The notes under the pieces: model-generated
What the model saw: only the letters and a program-made list of their open reading frames with translations
Database searches by the model: none
Told to the model about the DNA's origin: nothing
Shown: piece by piece, positions 46,185 to 61,100 of the stretch
How the letters are laid out: each line of letters begins with the position of its first letter
Numbering within the stretch: position 1 is the first letter of the stretch
Origin: Davidsoniella eucalypti
Lineage: Eukaryota > Ascomycota > Sordariomycetes > Microascales > Ceratocystidaceae
Direction: 5' to 3'
Assembly (NCBI GenBank): GCA_004009845.1
Contig: RMBW01000109.1
Location: 1 to 64,000 of the forward strand
DNA length: 64,000 nucleotides
Translations under genes and position numbers: made by a program

Positions 46185-48712
46185 CGACGGAATATACATA
46201 CCAACAGACTCGCGAATCCTGTGAAAAAAAAAGCCTTGGTTTGGCCTATTACGCATGCAGCTCTCGATGAATCCTCACAGAACATCCTCAACACCAACAG
46301 GCGGATTTGGCTTGTAAGCCTCGCCCCCTTGCGATTGCCTGATCATCTGTGTTAAATCTGACTCTATATCAGAGATTATCGACACACCAAACCCAATCCG
46401 CCTTTGCACACATTATGCTCAATGTCTTGGTTGCCAGCTTAGTTTGCCTCCGGTCCGTCGACAGCCCGATCCTGTCCGCGTTGGTTTCCAATAAAGGTGT
46501 ACTCAGCTGTTCTGGATCAGCACACGAAGAAGTTTACCATATACCAGTACAGCTACATATCTTCCCCTCCTGAACAAGGATTTCCCACAGCTCGTAAAGC
46601 ATCAACATCGTGATGCTGACTAGTTGCAGACCTGGGGTTATGTCTTGTCTTTTTGCTATCTTGTTTCCTTGGCTTTCTAGCAAACCAACGGCCCAATGTT
46701 GGAAAATACCTTTTCTGGGTATAGTAAGCAGATACGATAACGATACCACAGTGCTGGAACGGACGGCTGATTGCAGCTCGACCCAAACTTCGGCCGACTC
46801 GTATCCTGGGTGCAGCAAAACATTGTAGCACTGCTACACATATAACATGCTCATCTTTCACCATCTTGATCATCTCCAATGCTACCCTGAAATTTGAGCC
46901 TTGGCCACTCGAATGACTGGCCTGCGGCATATCCCACTACCATATCACAGCACAGATGACTTTGGCCTTGAATATCACTTCATGGGTGCCACGGTTTTAT
47001 GTCTCGCGGTGTAACAAAATTTCACGGCCTAGAACATGAGAGGTCTGCTCGGATGCAAGTACGACTGACTTCTGGTTAGATTCACGAGCATTGCGAGTAT
47101 ATTCCTTTCTCTATGTCTAACACTAGTCACTATCGATTCGAACATGTTGGCAGCCAGCTTGCTAGTAGATAGCCCACGACTGGCTAAATAGGCTTGCACA
47201 GGCAGTGTTACCACGACGAGCTCTTTTTCGTTCTATTCCTTCTAGTCTGCCCACAAAGAACCTGATACATCTTTTCTTCTGGCGTGAAAAACAGGACCCA
47301 ATCGCCCCTGTACAGCCCCTGTTATTGTCCATGGCACAGTCCAGACATTTGCCGGGGGGGGGCTGTTTTTTTCTTCTTTCTTTTCTTTTTCTCTCTTGCA
47401 CAAAAAGCTGGCACAGCCAGTGACCAACTAGTTCTGGTTAAGCAATCGTCAAGCCCAGTAAAAAAAAAAAGAAAAAAAGCTGGCCTGCTCAAGTCATCCA
47501 GGTGACCGCCTAGACGACCGTGTTCAACTGTAAAAGGGAGCATTACTACTACTACGAGCCTGTCTGACTTGCTTGTTTGCTTGCCTACTTTGCTTGCCAG
47601 TGGCTTGGTTGCAGTGCTACAAGACCAAGAATCATTAACTTTACTTCCATATGACAAAACATGCCAGATCGAAAAGCCTTGTAAGCCTGTATTCCCGATA
47701 AATGCCATTTTAAACTAGAACATTGTACGGAAGTTTCACAGAGTCTCTTTCATATCAAACTGGATACTCCTTCTAAATAAACCATGCCCCGATAGTTACA
47801 TTAAGTTCTGGGTGGCCTTTTTGTTCAAAAAAAAAAAAGTACTATGCTAGTTGACGATATGCACAATATCCAGAACCCTCGAAGAAAACAGGCCAGAATT
47901 GACCATATAGTGCTCTAATTTTGCTATAGTTCTTCCCAGCCTCTGTTGACGGCAATATAACACTGCCCATTGGCCTTCTCGCACCAAAGTGCTCTGACTT
48001 TGACACTGCGCATTGTTTCGGACCACCCTCCCTCCCAAAAAGAATAGTTTGCTTTTATCCTACTGACAATAGCCACGGAGACTGCCGTAGCCCATCGAGA
48101 TCTTAACAAGAAGACAGGGCCACGGACAGGATGTGTTCTTGTTACAGACTTGGCTCATCTTTCGGAACTGCTGGCGCGGTTTCAAGACCCTAGACGCCGT
48201 ACGGCAAAGCGCCGCTTTGACGAGTTTCTGAAGAGCTTAGATACTACGAATCTGGTAAGCTACATCTGTATATATGTATTTGCGTAGTCTGGCTTTTATT
48301 TCTATTTTATGCTTATTTATCATGTTTAATAATAGTAATGGGTAGTAATATTATTGTTGTTTATTCTCCTCTATATGTACATACAACTAATGGGTCTCGT
48401 AGACTCGCCTTATCCGGACGACTCTTTGGGTTTAGTTTACCAACTCAATATGTGCCAGTACACAAATATCTCTACTGAGGAACGAGCTTCACCGTCCATG
48501 TTTAGAATTTCACGATAGCCAGCGGCGCACTAACCACTTCCAAAAGACACTTGGTCCTAGCCATTAAATCCCTCGTCATGTCTATCAGGACTGCACAACA
48601 CGGTATACGTTTTCTTTTCTTTTTTTTCTCACTGGGTTTATGAGTCTAGAAACGACTAGGCATTAGCCTAATTCTGAATGCTTTGGTAAAATAGCAACGC
48701 TCCTCCTCCTCC

Positions 48713-48746
<34 letters not shown>

Positions 48747-48747
48747 A
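48713..48747. repeat. Long A-rich tract
   Basis: More than 30 bases are almost pure A with a single G interruption. Similar A or T tracts are at 44937-44953, 47460-47477, 49450-49485 and 50224-50252. They are a recurrent feature of the desert. Confidence 0.6.
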
Positions 48748-49926
48748 GCAAGCGGCAGAACATGTCATTGTAACAGCTGCAACTCAACAAAATTAGCCCG
48801 TTTTGAAGTATCAGGTTTAATGATTACTGCTTGGCTACTCTTGACCAACTTCTCGTGACATTATTCCCGTATCAACTGCCATGAACGATGATCGACGAGT
48901 AGTGAAACGAGCAGGACGGGTTGAGAAATATATCCCCTTGCTTCATTCTAAAAGTAATAAAAGAAAAGAAAAGAAGCTCAGCCAAGGCCCAAGGTCTAAA
49001 CAAACTAGCAAAAGCCAAACTTGCCAGCCTCCTCCTATTCATGATATGCACAGCAACCAAGAGAAACGCTTAGCGTAAACTAAAAGGAACTAAGCCGAAG
49101 GGCTGATTTTCCATTTCAGCTGTCCATACTCTACTGTCTATTGTCTTGTCTCGTATATCCTTCTTTTTTTGCCTTTAAATTCTACTATGTTCGTTATGGT
49201 TGGTGTTTTTAGCATATGGGGGATGCTTGATTTTTATCTTTCTCCTTCGCGTCTAAGCTGGCTCGTGACTAACACTAACACAGAAATAGACGATCGAAGC
49301 GAGAAAACTCAGATAAACTGCCGATAGTCCACTATATCGATCATGGCCCGCTAGAAGCTCACCACTAACTCGGTCTATTGTCTATATCTCTATCTTTATA
49401 TCTCAGTCATATCTCGTTGCTCCTCGGAAAAAGAGAAGATAAATAGAAAGAAAAAAAAAAGAAGAAAAAAAAAGAAGAAAAAAGGTCAACAAAACAAAGG
49501 AAAGTTAAACTTACGCACGTAGCGATTATAATTGGGGGCGAGAACAAAAAAAAAGAGGGAATAAAAACTTTCCTTTGGGACCATGTAAAAAATGTAAAAA
49601 CAACATTTCCGAGAACCTGCAAATCGCGGGGCTTCATGGATTTGACCCTGTGCATTGTTTTTTTTATTTTTTTTTTTCCCTTTTCTTTTTTTTTTACTAG
49701 TTAGTAGACTAAATAGACAAAAGAAGGAGATCTTTGAAGTGAAAATCATTTCACTCCTCGACGGCCAGATCGACGCCCAAAAGAGCCCACTGGCATATTA
49801 CGTAGTTGATGCTAGCCCTTTCCATTATATTGGTTCTTAGTGGGAAGCGAAGTCAGCATATACCGTCTTTTGACGCCTTTTTAACCGTTGATGTTGTTGG
49901 ATCGATGCGAACGGCATGATCGAATG

Positions 49927-49947
49927 TATATATATATATATATATAT
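49927..49947. repeat. TA dinucleotide microsatellite
   Basis: Twenty-one bases of alternating T and A, followed by GCATATAATG. Simple sequence repeat. Confidence 0.7.
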
Positions 49948-52900
49948 GCATATAATGTATCAGTTGTACAAGTTTGCGCATATGCTGATTATCATAGTCA
50001 ACCAACTAGCGCTATATATGCAAGTAGTCACCGCTTCATGCTAATATTCCTATTTCTGCAAGGGCTTGTCCATAAGCTGCCATTGAGACACCCAGCCGGG
50101 CCTTCAATTACCGTGTTTTCTCAACTAGTGAGGTAAAGAGAACGGATGAATTAACGAAGAGAGAAAATACGGATGCTACAGTATGAGATGGAGGGACATG
50201 AAAAGTACTCTGCATGATGACCAAAGAAAAAAAAAAAAGAAGAAAAAAAAAACGCCACTTACTAGTATAAAGCGGCCCCAAAAAGCAAACCATCCCTTCA
50301 TGAACGATCGCCATGATACCTATTCGGTAATGTGAAGGGATTGGACCAATCTTATAGCGCCATATTGTGCGTTTTTTTTTCCTTCTCTGCCCTAGATGAA
50401 TGTACGGTCAGCTACGGTTATAGCTAGGATAAGTCATCGTCCCATGGCGGTTGATGGCTGAAGATATATATATTTTGTTCTTTTTATATATCTGTACGCA
50501 ATGTGGTCTCCAGGCTGGCTTATAAGATACCAACTTGTGTGATCTCCCTAAATGACTAAGCTGAAATATGCTGGCCATGACAATTTATGCTACATGAGGC
50601 TTTCGTGATTAGTAAATGCGAACTGAGGCTATTTCGTCGTTTGCGTGAATTCAATGTTTTGCTATATTGTTGCGTATTTCTTGATATTAGTCTCGGTATA
50701 TTCGTTTCTTTTTTTAGAAGTATTTTCTGTTCTGATAATCGTTTAGTCTTCTTCGTCTCAATCTTTCCCATCCTTTTTTTATTCTTCTTTGTTTCAACAA
50801 ACTTCACGAACGACCTATTGGATGGATACTAGACAATAAAGATGCACAGCACTTATTATATCTTTGAAGTCAGATTTCGTACATATATTAGTCCCGAGGT
50901 GATGGCCTTCCAATTTGTCAAACAAGACTATTGTTCGTTTATTCAGCAGTTCTTTGTCTGTTTGAACATTTCATTGTTTGATTTCACTCTCAAACCATCC
51001 CTACAATGACATGACTCCAACTCTTTTTTTTCTTTCTTTTTTTTGATATTTCAAAGGTAACTGTATGTTCCCCCTTCTTTATGGGCATTGTTGATCATGA
51101 CTTGATTGTATTAGTTTGCCTTGTTCGTTGGACCACGCTTTTCCTTTATCGCTTGTGGCTTCCTAGAAAAGAAGTCGATTTGTGCATATACGCCTTTTTA
51201 TATGCCAAAACTGTTTGTTCAGCCCTGTTTAAACTGTAGCTCTGCATCAATAATATGCTGCATATCACGAAGTAATTGCATCATTGATCACCTTGTGTGC
51301 GTTTGCTCTACTTTTTTTTTCCATTTGACCAATATCTCCGACATTGGGGAATTTAAGCTGCTAGCTAGTTCTCTTTTTGTTGGCAATGTCTATCTTTGCC
51401 AAAATATCACAGCTCTATTTGGAGACATGCGGCAAGGAAATTCAAGACGGTGGTGAGAAATAATCTGCAGATAGATCCACGCCCAGGTCTCAGTTGGCTT
51501 TGGGGAGCTATAAAAGCCACATATCGCAGCCTCTGCTGTCTGATATTGCTTTGTAAGCCTTGCTTAATCATATGCATGCAGGATCTCTAGACCGAGTGCA
51601 TAGAAGTGCCGGGCACTTATAAGAACTCAGTGTATCACATTGCTGCCATCACTAGTGCTTCCTTTTGATATATACGTCTTATGCGTATAGTCATGTACTC
51701 TTAAAAAGAAATATAAAAGGACAGAATCGACAGTGCTACTATATCGCCTTGGTCTGGCATTTGGTATTATCAGTGCCACAGTAATACAACAACGTCATGA
51801 TCGCGCGTCAGAGGAGAGTCAATACTTAACAAGTCACTTGTATATCCCCTCCTTTGCCTCTGCTTTATTTTTCGGCATACGCACGCTGCTAGGTGTTTTT
51901 TTCTTTTATTTTTTTTCCTGCCCTCGCATACCGGTAGCGCCATTAGCATATGCAAGATGCTTGGAAAAGGACGTCAGCCAGATTAACCCTAGAGTCTGCA
52001 AGCCACAAGTAATGCCAATGCGTATAATGGTGCAAAAGCTATACGTAGAGAATAAGTTTAATTGTGTAGGAACATATTGTTCCTGGGGCCAACACTGTAT
52101 TATAGCGGATGTAAGAATTGCCATATATGACTATCCTTAATATTCGAAGTATCTGACTCTCCATAACCCGCTGCTAAGTGATACAATCTATACGATTGAG
52201 ACAAGCAGATTAACTGACATTGTCTTAGACTTTATGCATTAGCGGTAGAGAAGAGGAAGAGAAAGATGAGCGCTATGACGAGTCTAGTAAGGTTCCCATC
52301 TCTCCCTCATTCAGCTATCTCACGACTAAATCGAGGCCAAAAGCAAAATCGGAAATATAAGCGCCATTTTGTTCGCGTAGGTCCTTGATAGCAGCCGTGA
52401 AAAATAGCCACATCTTCTATTTGTAGTATTTGGTTTCAAAAGGGGGTACCGCCATTGACGGGAGAAACGAATGTTAGACGAACAATACAGGAAATCACAT
52501 ACACATGTTTCAAGGCGTTTGATGACGGGGCTCTGGTCTTTGTTGTTGGGTTCTTTTTTTAGCTGATGGTCTGCCCGCAGATCGTAGCGTACTTCAGGCG
52601 AACATGTTTCTGCGATATCTTAAGCGCATTGCTATTTTCCTGGCTGGCAGAATAAGTGTGTGAGGTGCTATGGTTGTTGCGCCTCCCCCTTCGATCGATA
52701 AGCATCGAGCCCGACGCCATTATGAGAGAGGGAGCTTCCGTATTCCCATATCCTGTTCTTCGGTGGAGGAGACTCTATGTGAGAATGCAACATCTTGGAT
52801 GCGCTGCTGCGTATAATAACTTGTCATCTTATACAATGCCATCTTTCCATACTGGGACAATAACAAAATCGCCCGTGGAACGTGACCATGGTTTGTTCTG

Positions 52901-55900
52901 CAGGAGGGTAGGGTTAAGCAAGTCAAACCATGTTTCTAACCCTATAATATAGCGACTACGTTGTTTTGCGCATTGAGGAAATTTTCATGGTACTCTAACT
53001 CAAGAGGAGATTTAATCTTAAATGTTTTTTTGGTGCTGTCAAAATCTCTTTTATGGTCTAGTCTTCTTCAATGCGTCAGATAACCGACAGTTGAGGAAGC
53101 AGGAAAACAGTCAACAAAGCAAAATACAGGAGGAGAAAAGAAGAGAGATACAGAGGAAGACATCAAAGATGATCAAGCACTGGGGGAGGGAGGGCGTGTA
53201 TCTTTTTGAACATGTTATCTATTGTACATTTCTGGGTTTCTGCCTTTTCCTCTTGTCGAACATCGCTATCACAGCGAGAGAAATGCTTGCTTTGCTTTGA
53301 CTGCTCTGGACTCTTGAATCACTCATTGTATAGATATTATACATTTCAAACCCAGAATCCTCTTTTGATTTCTTGGGTCGATCGCAAACGAAACGAACAA
53401 CTGGCTACATCTAGGCATATGTTACAGAATATTTGAGGCGGAGGTCCTCTAGATTACCTAAGAGAAACCCTTTGAACAACACGGCGTGATATTTTTACGA
53501 TTTCCTTCTGGACTGACCATCGGCCCATTGATAATTTGTGTTTTTGTTTTTTTCTTTTGCTCTACTCATTATGCCATTTGATTTTACTGATATAACTGTG
53601 TATTTGGATCTCTTCTGCTGCCCACACTGACGGGTGAAAAATGCCACTGCACCGAAGCAAGCACCCACCCAGAGCCAATTGGCCGCCAAACTCAGCCAAG
53701 AGTTCTTTGCCATGGTGCGTCGTGTTGCTTTGACTTGTTATGTATTGGCGAGTCCCTTGTCAAGCGTTCTGCATGTTAAGCTTTTCTGCTTTAGCCTTGA
53801 CGGATGATTGTTTCTGTGGAAGATGAATAGAAGAAAGAACCGCAGTGTAATCTAAGGTAGAGGTGGAAAGTTTGGTTGATCTAGTAGGATGCTGTTATGA
53901 GGCCTTTTCTTCTTCCGTTATGCTATGTATTCAACCTAGTTCATCGATAGTGTGGTTAAGTGACTTGCTGAGCTTGGTTAGGCCCACAAACAATGGTAAG
54001 TAGTTTAGTGAGTATTAGCTGACCGAACTTCTGTCCGTTCTCGTCAACAAGGAAAAAGAACCAAGTATATACAGGTATGGGATAGGGTGATGAAAGAAGG
54101 TTGTGGTAGCAGCACTGCAACCAAGCAACTAGACCGACGAACGCTATGATTTCGAAATAGCTATAGCATCTGTAGCGCAAGATAAACCAGTCACTGTCAC
54201 GGCATAGCGTAACATGCTGGCATAGTATCCAAGGGCTAGCCTGGGCACAGGTACGATGGAGGGCTAAGCTCAGTTCGTGCTTATTTTGCTGCTTCCAGTC
54301 CTATGGCGCTTTGGCGACAAGCTGGCCATGTCAACGACGGGTGCCAAAGCGCTTGTAGAGACGTTGCCAGTACCAGTAGCAATTGGCATAGGCGGATACG
54401 CAGGTAGTGAATGAGTTGGGTGCTACAGCGAAGACTCCATGGCTTAGTTTTGGGGATCCTTAATAGAATAGTGCTATAGTTGTCAGTGTTGAAAGCGGTC
54501 AATGGAAAGAAATAGGGTAAATAATGGGAAAAAAGGGTCAAGCACAGGGAAAAAAAAAAAGGCACAAAGGACATACTGGCATCATCGATCGTTCTGTGGT
54601 CGTAGCAAACGGTTTCCTCGCCGGTAGTAACTCCCTAGAGAAGACACAATCATCTACAAGCCGGTTGCTACTTGCTAGCAAATATTGCTACTGTGGTAGC
54701 TATATGTACTTTATCATACTTCGTTATAGTTATACGCAGTCACTTACACGAGCATTGATACTCGATTCCTCCTGGGGGGTGATATGGCCAAGAAAGTAGG
54801 AGAAAGAACCAAGCAAGGCCCGGGATCGAGTTATAAAGTTAGTAGTGAATCTTGGCTACCACATCTCGGCCGATATATATGCATGCATGTACTATTTTCA
54901 TTTATTGATTTATTCTTCACTTTTGGTAGATGCTACTCTTTGGAACACAGCGTATTGTCACTATACAGTGTTCTGTGTTCTAGACTACTGGCTCTCGCCG
55001 AGGGGGCGAAGGAAAAAAAAAAAGCCAAATATAGAAGGGCCTACCTGAAGTAAAAGGAAAAGGAAACGCAAACACATACATATAGTTGCAGTGGCAGTAC
55101 TACTATATGTACTCAATCAGGGCGCCATGGAAGCTATAATGGGCAAGACGTATAGCTCTATATCTGACATCGTGATATAACGACAAAAGCAATAGGACAT
55201 CAGCATATACAAACGATAAAGCGGCTGTTTATTTTTCCATCTAGTTTCGTCTTTACTGCTTTTTTTCGTATTGTATTGTTCTTTTACCCAACCTTTGGAG
55301 GAAGAATGCCTGCCCGTTGGCATGTGCCTATAGAACTGTTCATCATACCCTCCTATACGAACGAGGATGCTGTAAAACAAGCTTGGCTTTCACTCGTCCA
55401 CCTTTTTCGATATTTTTTTCTCTCATAAATTCTTCTTTTATTCTGCCAACCCCGTATTTTTATTACTTTCAAAGTGACAAGGAGCTATATAGCGGGTTCT
55501 GATATACAACCTAAAAGTCTATGTTTGTAAGGGCGAAGCTTGCTGTGTATAACAAAGTAATTTCCCGGTACCGCACCGCAACTTGACGGCATCGCTGGGC
55601 AGAGAGACGATAAGAAAAGACTGACATATTCGCTCTCCTTCTCCTAAGCCTCAGTCTATTTGGCTGGCAACGCAATGAATTACATCATATCTGGAATAGC
55701 TTGGACGCCCTGGTTCGACAGAAGATTGAAATAAAATAAAAACAGAAACAAGAAAACGCCAAAGACCTCTCCTTCTTTATCTAGGAGCCTTTTGTCTCTC
55801 TTTCACTCGGTCTTATCCCGAGAAGCGCTAGTAGGGCAGAGTAACATGACTGTTGCAGTAGTAGTAGCAAATGTCGATATTGACAGCACCTCATGTACAA

Positions 55901-57917
55901 CCGGACCCTTCTTTTTGTCGGACCAGGAGGCATTTCTTCTCTTCTACAGCGTTTCCCCGTCTTCATTTCCTAGTAGTAGCGGCAACTGCGACCAAACACC
56001 TTATTTACAGCGATGTATAGTTGCCCTGCTAGAGATGTCTCTGGCTTTGCTTGCTTGATTGTAGGCTGAAAGCTAAAAGCATCGGCTGGTCAGAGACAAG
56101 ACGCCCCCCCCCCCCTCGCCTCTATCGAGGGCTATTCCATTCTTTGTCTTTCTTTGCTAGATATGCGGCAGTGCTCGGGGCATCAGTAGGGCTCTTTTTA
56201 ATGTTAATCCACTGCTGCAGACCGACATTGACACTGGCTTTCTAGCAGCACAAGCTTCGCTATTGCATATACTAGCGTCAGTAGCAGCACTGCTGGAAAA
56301 CGGCCTGTGTGTCTAGTGCTGTGCTGTGCCTACATGTACGCCTTTTGCTGCCTATAAGACAAAGCGAGATATATCAGACACACCGACCACCCACCGGGCA
56401 AGCCCTTCAAGCCCGTGGAAAAGCAAAGGCAAAGGCAGCGAACAGCCAGAAGAGAAGGCATCGCGACAGCATGTCTAGGCCGCTTTGTCTTCCTTTTTCT
56501 CGTCTGCCTCTTGTTTTTCCTGCTGCGAGATCTCGCCTATTTGCGCGATCAGGGCGCCACGTTTCCAGTATCTCCAAGCGCAAGAATTAGACGCAGCAAC
56601 CTAGAGCCTGAGTTCATGCATTTCACGACCTGTGCAAAATCTCCGGTGTATCTTCCAAGTTGATAGTCCGTCGATCATCTTTTTCCTTCCCCATCATTGT
56701 TTGAGATCTCTCAATTCAGAAAAAAAAAAGAGGCTTGAGTCTGCATATGCCAGGGAGAGACTTGCAGCATAAAAAGTCGACAACCAACTCAAAAGCACGT
56801 CGAAGAATTAGGAAACCACGCCAAAGCAGGCTATGCCGACGACCAAAGCAAGGGGAAGAAAGGTCGGGCCACCTCTACGAATATCTACGGGGTTGAATTT
56901 GGCTATACATAACATGGCACGGGAAACCAAGTTGCTGGCATCTTTGTATGTCTTTTGGTGATTCCGGGGAACCTCGATCGGGAGAGTTGTTAGTTGGCTC
57001 TTAGTATAGCATTAGATTAGCAAACTTGTGCTCTGAGCAGACTAGACAACACTGCATCGCCAGCAAGGCATTTACAAAGACAGGACTGGCGGCACATTGC
57101 TTGCCTGTGCGTGCTGTATATATAGCGAGTCTTATGTCGCTGGGATGGGAATATGCTCTGCAGGTCTCCATGTCCGCTTCTTCAGTAGTTTGGGTGACTC
57201 TGTCCCTGGAACGACGGCAGCACATGATGCCAGACCTGCTAAGAGATAGTTAATCACTCGCTATATCTCTCTACGATCGAACGATATAACTGCGCTTAAT
57301 GTTTGCGTCTCAAGACATATCAGAGAGCCAACACTACTATTTCGATGCTTGCTGGCTATTAGCGTACCGAAGAAACCGATCATCAGAGCGCCAAGATTAC
57401 CTAGGAGGGGCGACTTTTGCAACATTTTCCGAGGGGACTCTCAGATGCTATATCGCCGGTTTTTTTTCTTTTCTTTGGTATGGCTCTTGCTTTATGGTAG
57501 GCCACGGATTCTGAGTTCCTTTCCATCTTGCTTTTCCTGTGACCAAAGAATCTAGTTTGGGAACGAATCGACGCGACGAACGGACTGGCTGGTAGTCTGT
57601 TCCATGTGCCGTATATTTTCTTTTCTTTACTTTGTTTTTTTTTTCCGTACTATGACGAACACGTCCCAGAAAGCGGTGTGAGTCTACACACCACAGAAAA
57701 GACAGAGCGTTGTTCTTCTTCTTCTACTTGTACTTGTTTTTCCTGGTCTGTCCCAAAAACCACGCAAGTCGACTGACCGGCACGCTGCTATGCAATGCAC
57801 ACAACACAGCTTAGACCAGCATATACATATGTGTATGGTAGCTAGTCATACCGCAATCCCGCTGTCTACCAGCCTGGCCGTGGCTCGTGTGCTAGATCGT
57901 CTAGTGCTCTTCTCCCG

Positions 57918-58193
57918 ATGCCCCTTCTTTCTACAAAATGTGTGTATGTGTCTTTCCAAGAAGGAAAAGGTGCCTGGCCTTGCGTTCACACAGATCGCTT
58001 TTCTGTCCATGATGCCTGGTTGATGTTAGACATGTCACATATTTCTATCCTCAGGCTCGTGATTGGCCGTCCAAGGAGCTACGAGACAAGTTCTAAGAGC
58101 TTTACCTATGATACGAACGAGGACAGCAGAAAATTTGCATTATATGCCTCAGCACACCTAGTCTTTGAGAGTTTACCTGACAACTACATGTAA
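57918..58193 (+). CDS. Possible small protein (91 aa)
   Basis: An ATG frame of 91 codons with balanced, protein-like composition: it begins MPLLSTKCVYVSFQEGKG and contains RLVIGRPRSYETSSKSF, ending FESLPDNYM. No domain, signal peptide or splice support is seen. It is one of the better small frames in the desert but may be a chance frame. Confidence 0.2.
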   Translation: MPLLSTKCVYVSFQEGKGAWPCVHTDRFSVHDAWLMLDMSHISILRLVIGRPRSYETSSKSFTYDTNEDSRKFALYASAHLVFESLPDNYM

Positions 58194-61100
58194 CTTACAT
58201 ATACAACCCAAAATCATGCATAGCTAGCAGTCTTCCGTTTGTCATTTTCTTTCCGCCCAAAGCCATCGATACTTGTTGATCTGTTCTGGAGATATCCGAA
58301 CAGCGCATAACAAAGCCTAATTTCGCGAAACCGTTCATCTAAAGATCTGCCATAGCGTGAAGTCGCAGAAAACGACCAAAAAAAGAAAGATGGAACGAGA
58401 GAGCACTGGGAAAGCTTGAATTCTAGACCGGCTCGTCCTTTCTCCTGGTCCTGTTCCTTGTGAATTGCCGAACTACAGACACCGGTAATCTACCATTTGC
58501 TAGTTATCACTTGCTGGTTTTTTTTTTTGCCGGCAAAGGTAGTTGAGGAATGCTAAGCTAATCTCCATATGGCCTTGTGAATATATTGTCGGTTGAAGAC
58601 TGAAAGACTTGGCTGGATCTCTGCCAATCCAAATCATGCCCTGAATTGTACGTCAATATGGGCGTTTAGGCAAGTAATATTGTTTGTTGTATGCAGCACT
58701 ACCGTATGTACATACATATTATACAATCAAAGTATTATTGCTGACAATACTGCGTTATGTTTTCTTTCTCAAATCTTCACATGAACAATATATTGGCTGA
58801 CTTGGCCATCTTTACAAACACCAACCTCGTAAACGTAAACAAATGGATTATATCATTGTAGTGATTGTTTGGCCTTAAAGACACACCTACTGCATATTCG
58901 CTGTACATCCATTGTCTTGCATGATTGGAGATTTGGAGCATGCAGCCGAAGCCGAGCAAACGCCAGCGAAGAAAACAAAAGACACGACACATGTGTTAGT
59001 AGAATTTGTGTATACGTAGATATAGAGATATGTCTACACGTATCTGGAAAAGCAGACATACGTAGCAATATATGTCTTGAACTGGTACTGCGGATATGTG
59101 CATAACCGCTTTCTGGTCAACCTCAAGCGTACTCCAACCTGGACCGTACATCAATAGGCATTACTGTTGTTACCAGATATTTGGGATAATTGTGATGCCG
59201 CAAACGACCGATATCAAAACACCTCGACACGCTGATATCATGTATATTGCTGATTCGAAAACATTATACGTTGGCGTAGATCCACGTAATCAGAGTGACT
59301 GATAGAGCAACAGATTTGCTGATGTGGGAATGGCGATGTCAATAAGGCCCAAGTGTATATCTTCTATAAGCTAGTAAATAGAGAGGTAGGGCGGTTGATT
59401 ACATGTTTGTATGTTATTGAGGCTTGCCTACACCGCCTACTAGCAAAGTGGAAAGTTGGTCAAGGCCACTCAGTGTCATGGTAAATATGCTGTGTTTGTG
59501 GTGAGAGACTAAGTATGACACTTACTAGGATGATTGCGACGCCAATAGTTCTAGTCCATCTTAAAAAAACTCACTACAAACAAGCCCTCGTGTTTGTTCT
59601 TACTTCAAGGGGTGTATGAAGTAGAATTAAGAAGTAGAATTGCCGCTTATCTGAGCATAGAGATATATTGTATCATGAAAAATGGCGGCCATAGGAGGAC
59701 AACTATCAAATTATGGGCTAAAATAGCTGATATGGTTCTGTGGGACTTACGCAACAGTACTGTGTGAGCTGGAAGTAGCAATATAGTTCCGGCTATCCAT
59801 ATATTCCATGTCTTATTATGATGTATCTTGAAGTATGTTAACGATTCCTTGGCTCTGTTTGTACACGCCAATGCATATCCCGTCTATAGTATTACCATAT
59901 CTTAGCGTGCAAACGGTGCGATGCTATGTGCGGAAATACCTTGACTATGGTGGATAACAGCAGTCGCTAGTATGGACATAAAATAGATAAAGGAGCCTAG
60001 TCATACGAGAGATACTGATATTGCGACTAAACAAGATAGACGAGAAAGATGGGTGATTATCTAGTCAGATGGCTGGCCACTAAGTGTCGAATAAATATAT
60101 ATACGCGTACGTACATAATGTTGCTCAAATCGAGAAGAGCGTTTGTTCGCCAAGAAAATGAGGCGGTGTTGAACAAAGGGCTTTCTGTACTTATTAGTCT
60201 TCGGGAGCCTACATAAAACAAGAATAACAACGCCATTCATATGGCTTCTTTATTCTGGTTATTCGGCCACACCGCTTTCTCGGTTGTCCCCCCTTGTTTG
60301 TGTAGCGTAGTCTACTATTATATGTGTGTTTGTCGGAAACAATATAGCAAGATAGACATCGGGGACAAAGGATAAAATAGCAATATGATTACCAATGAGA
60401 TGCTATCATTGATACGGGGAAGGCGATGTGACTCTAGTCGGTTGTGATATCAAACTCTAACACTAATTTACGGGTACTTACAGAAGGCAAGTGAAGAAGA
60501 TATTACATATTCACAAATAGAACAACGACATGTCCATTAAAAAGCCTCTTCTGCCGGGGATATCACGCAGTCATACATTATTGACAATATATCGACCATC
60601 TAAAAGCTAAAAGCACCGTTGTTTGCTGATGAATGGCCGATCCGGTATTGTATTTTCGTTGTTATAATTGTAGGTCCTCTTACATTGGGATAAATATGGA
60701 GTACTAATGAACGAGTACTTTCAGACGATCAGTGCCATATAGACACTATCGGTGCCATTTAGGTATAGTTATCAGTTTGATTTTTGCTTACTTTACAAAA
60801 CTCACAGTGTGCTTCTTCGGTAAGACTTACCTATATATCTATAACTAAAAAGGCGACGATACATCAATGATGGGCATGTACGTTATGAGTCTCAAACCGC
60901 CCTCATTATCAAATTACATGATTAGCAAACAAACGTAACAAAAGACAAGACACGCACATATATCAGAAGAAGAGCAAGCGGGTGGCATTAGAAGTGCTGC
61001 CTACAATAGGTGTGTATACTGTAGGTCACGGAAACAAGTCATGTAGTCTATATTGCCAACTAGGCAGAGGTCACGAAAGAAATGGCTTTCCTGCAGTGTT

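Noticed and set aside
47126..47138. TGTTCGAATCG on the minus strand, like a tRNA B box
   Set aside because: No cloverleaf, A box or acceptor pairing could be found around it.
48100..48160. HRDLN motif read as a protein kinase
   Set aside because: The invariant asparagine spacing and DFG motif that should follow are absent, so a kinase call is not supported.
51733..52140. 135-codon plus-strand frame
   Set aside because: It starts with GTG, contains a T-rich low-complexity centre, and frames of this length are expected by chance in tens of kilobases of non-coding DNA.
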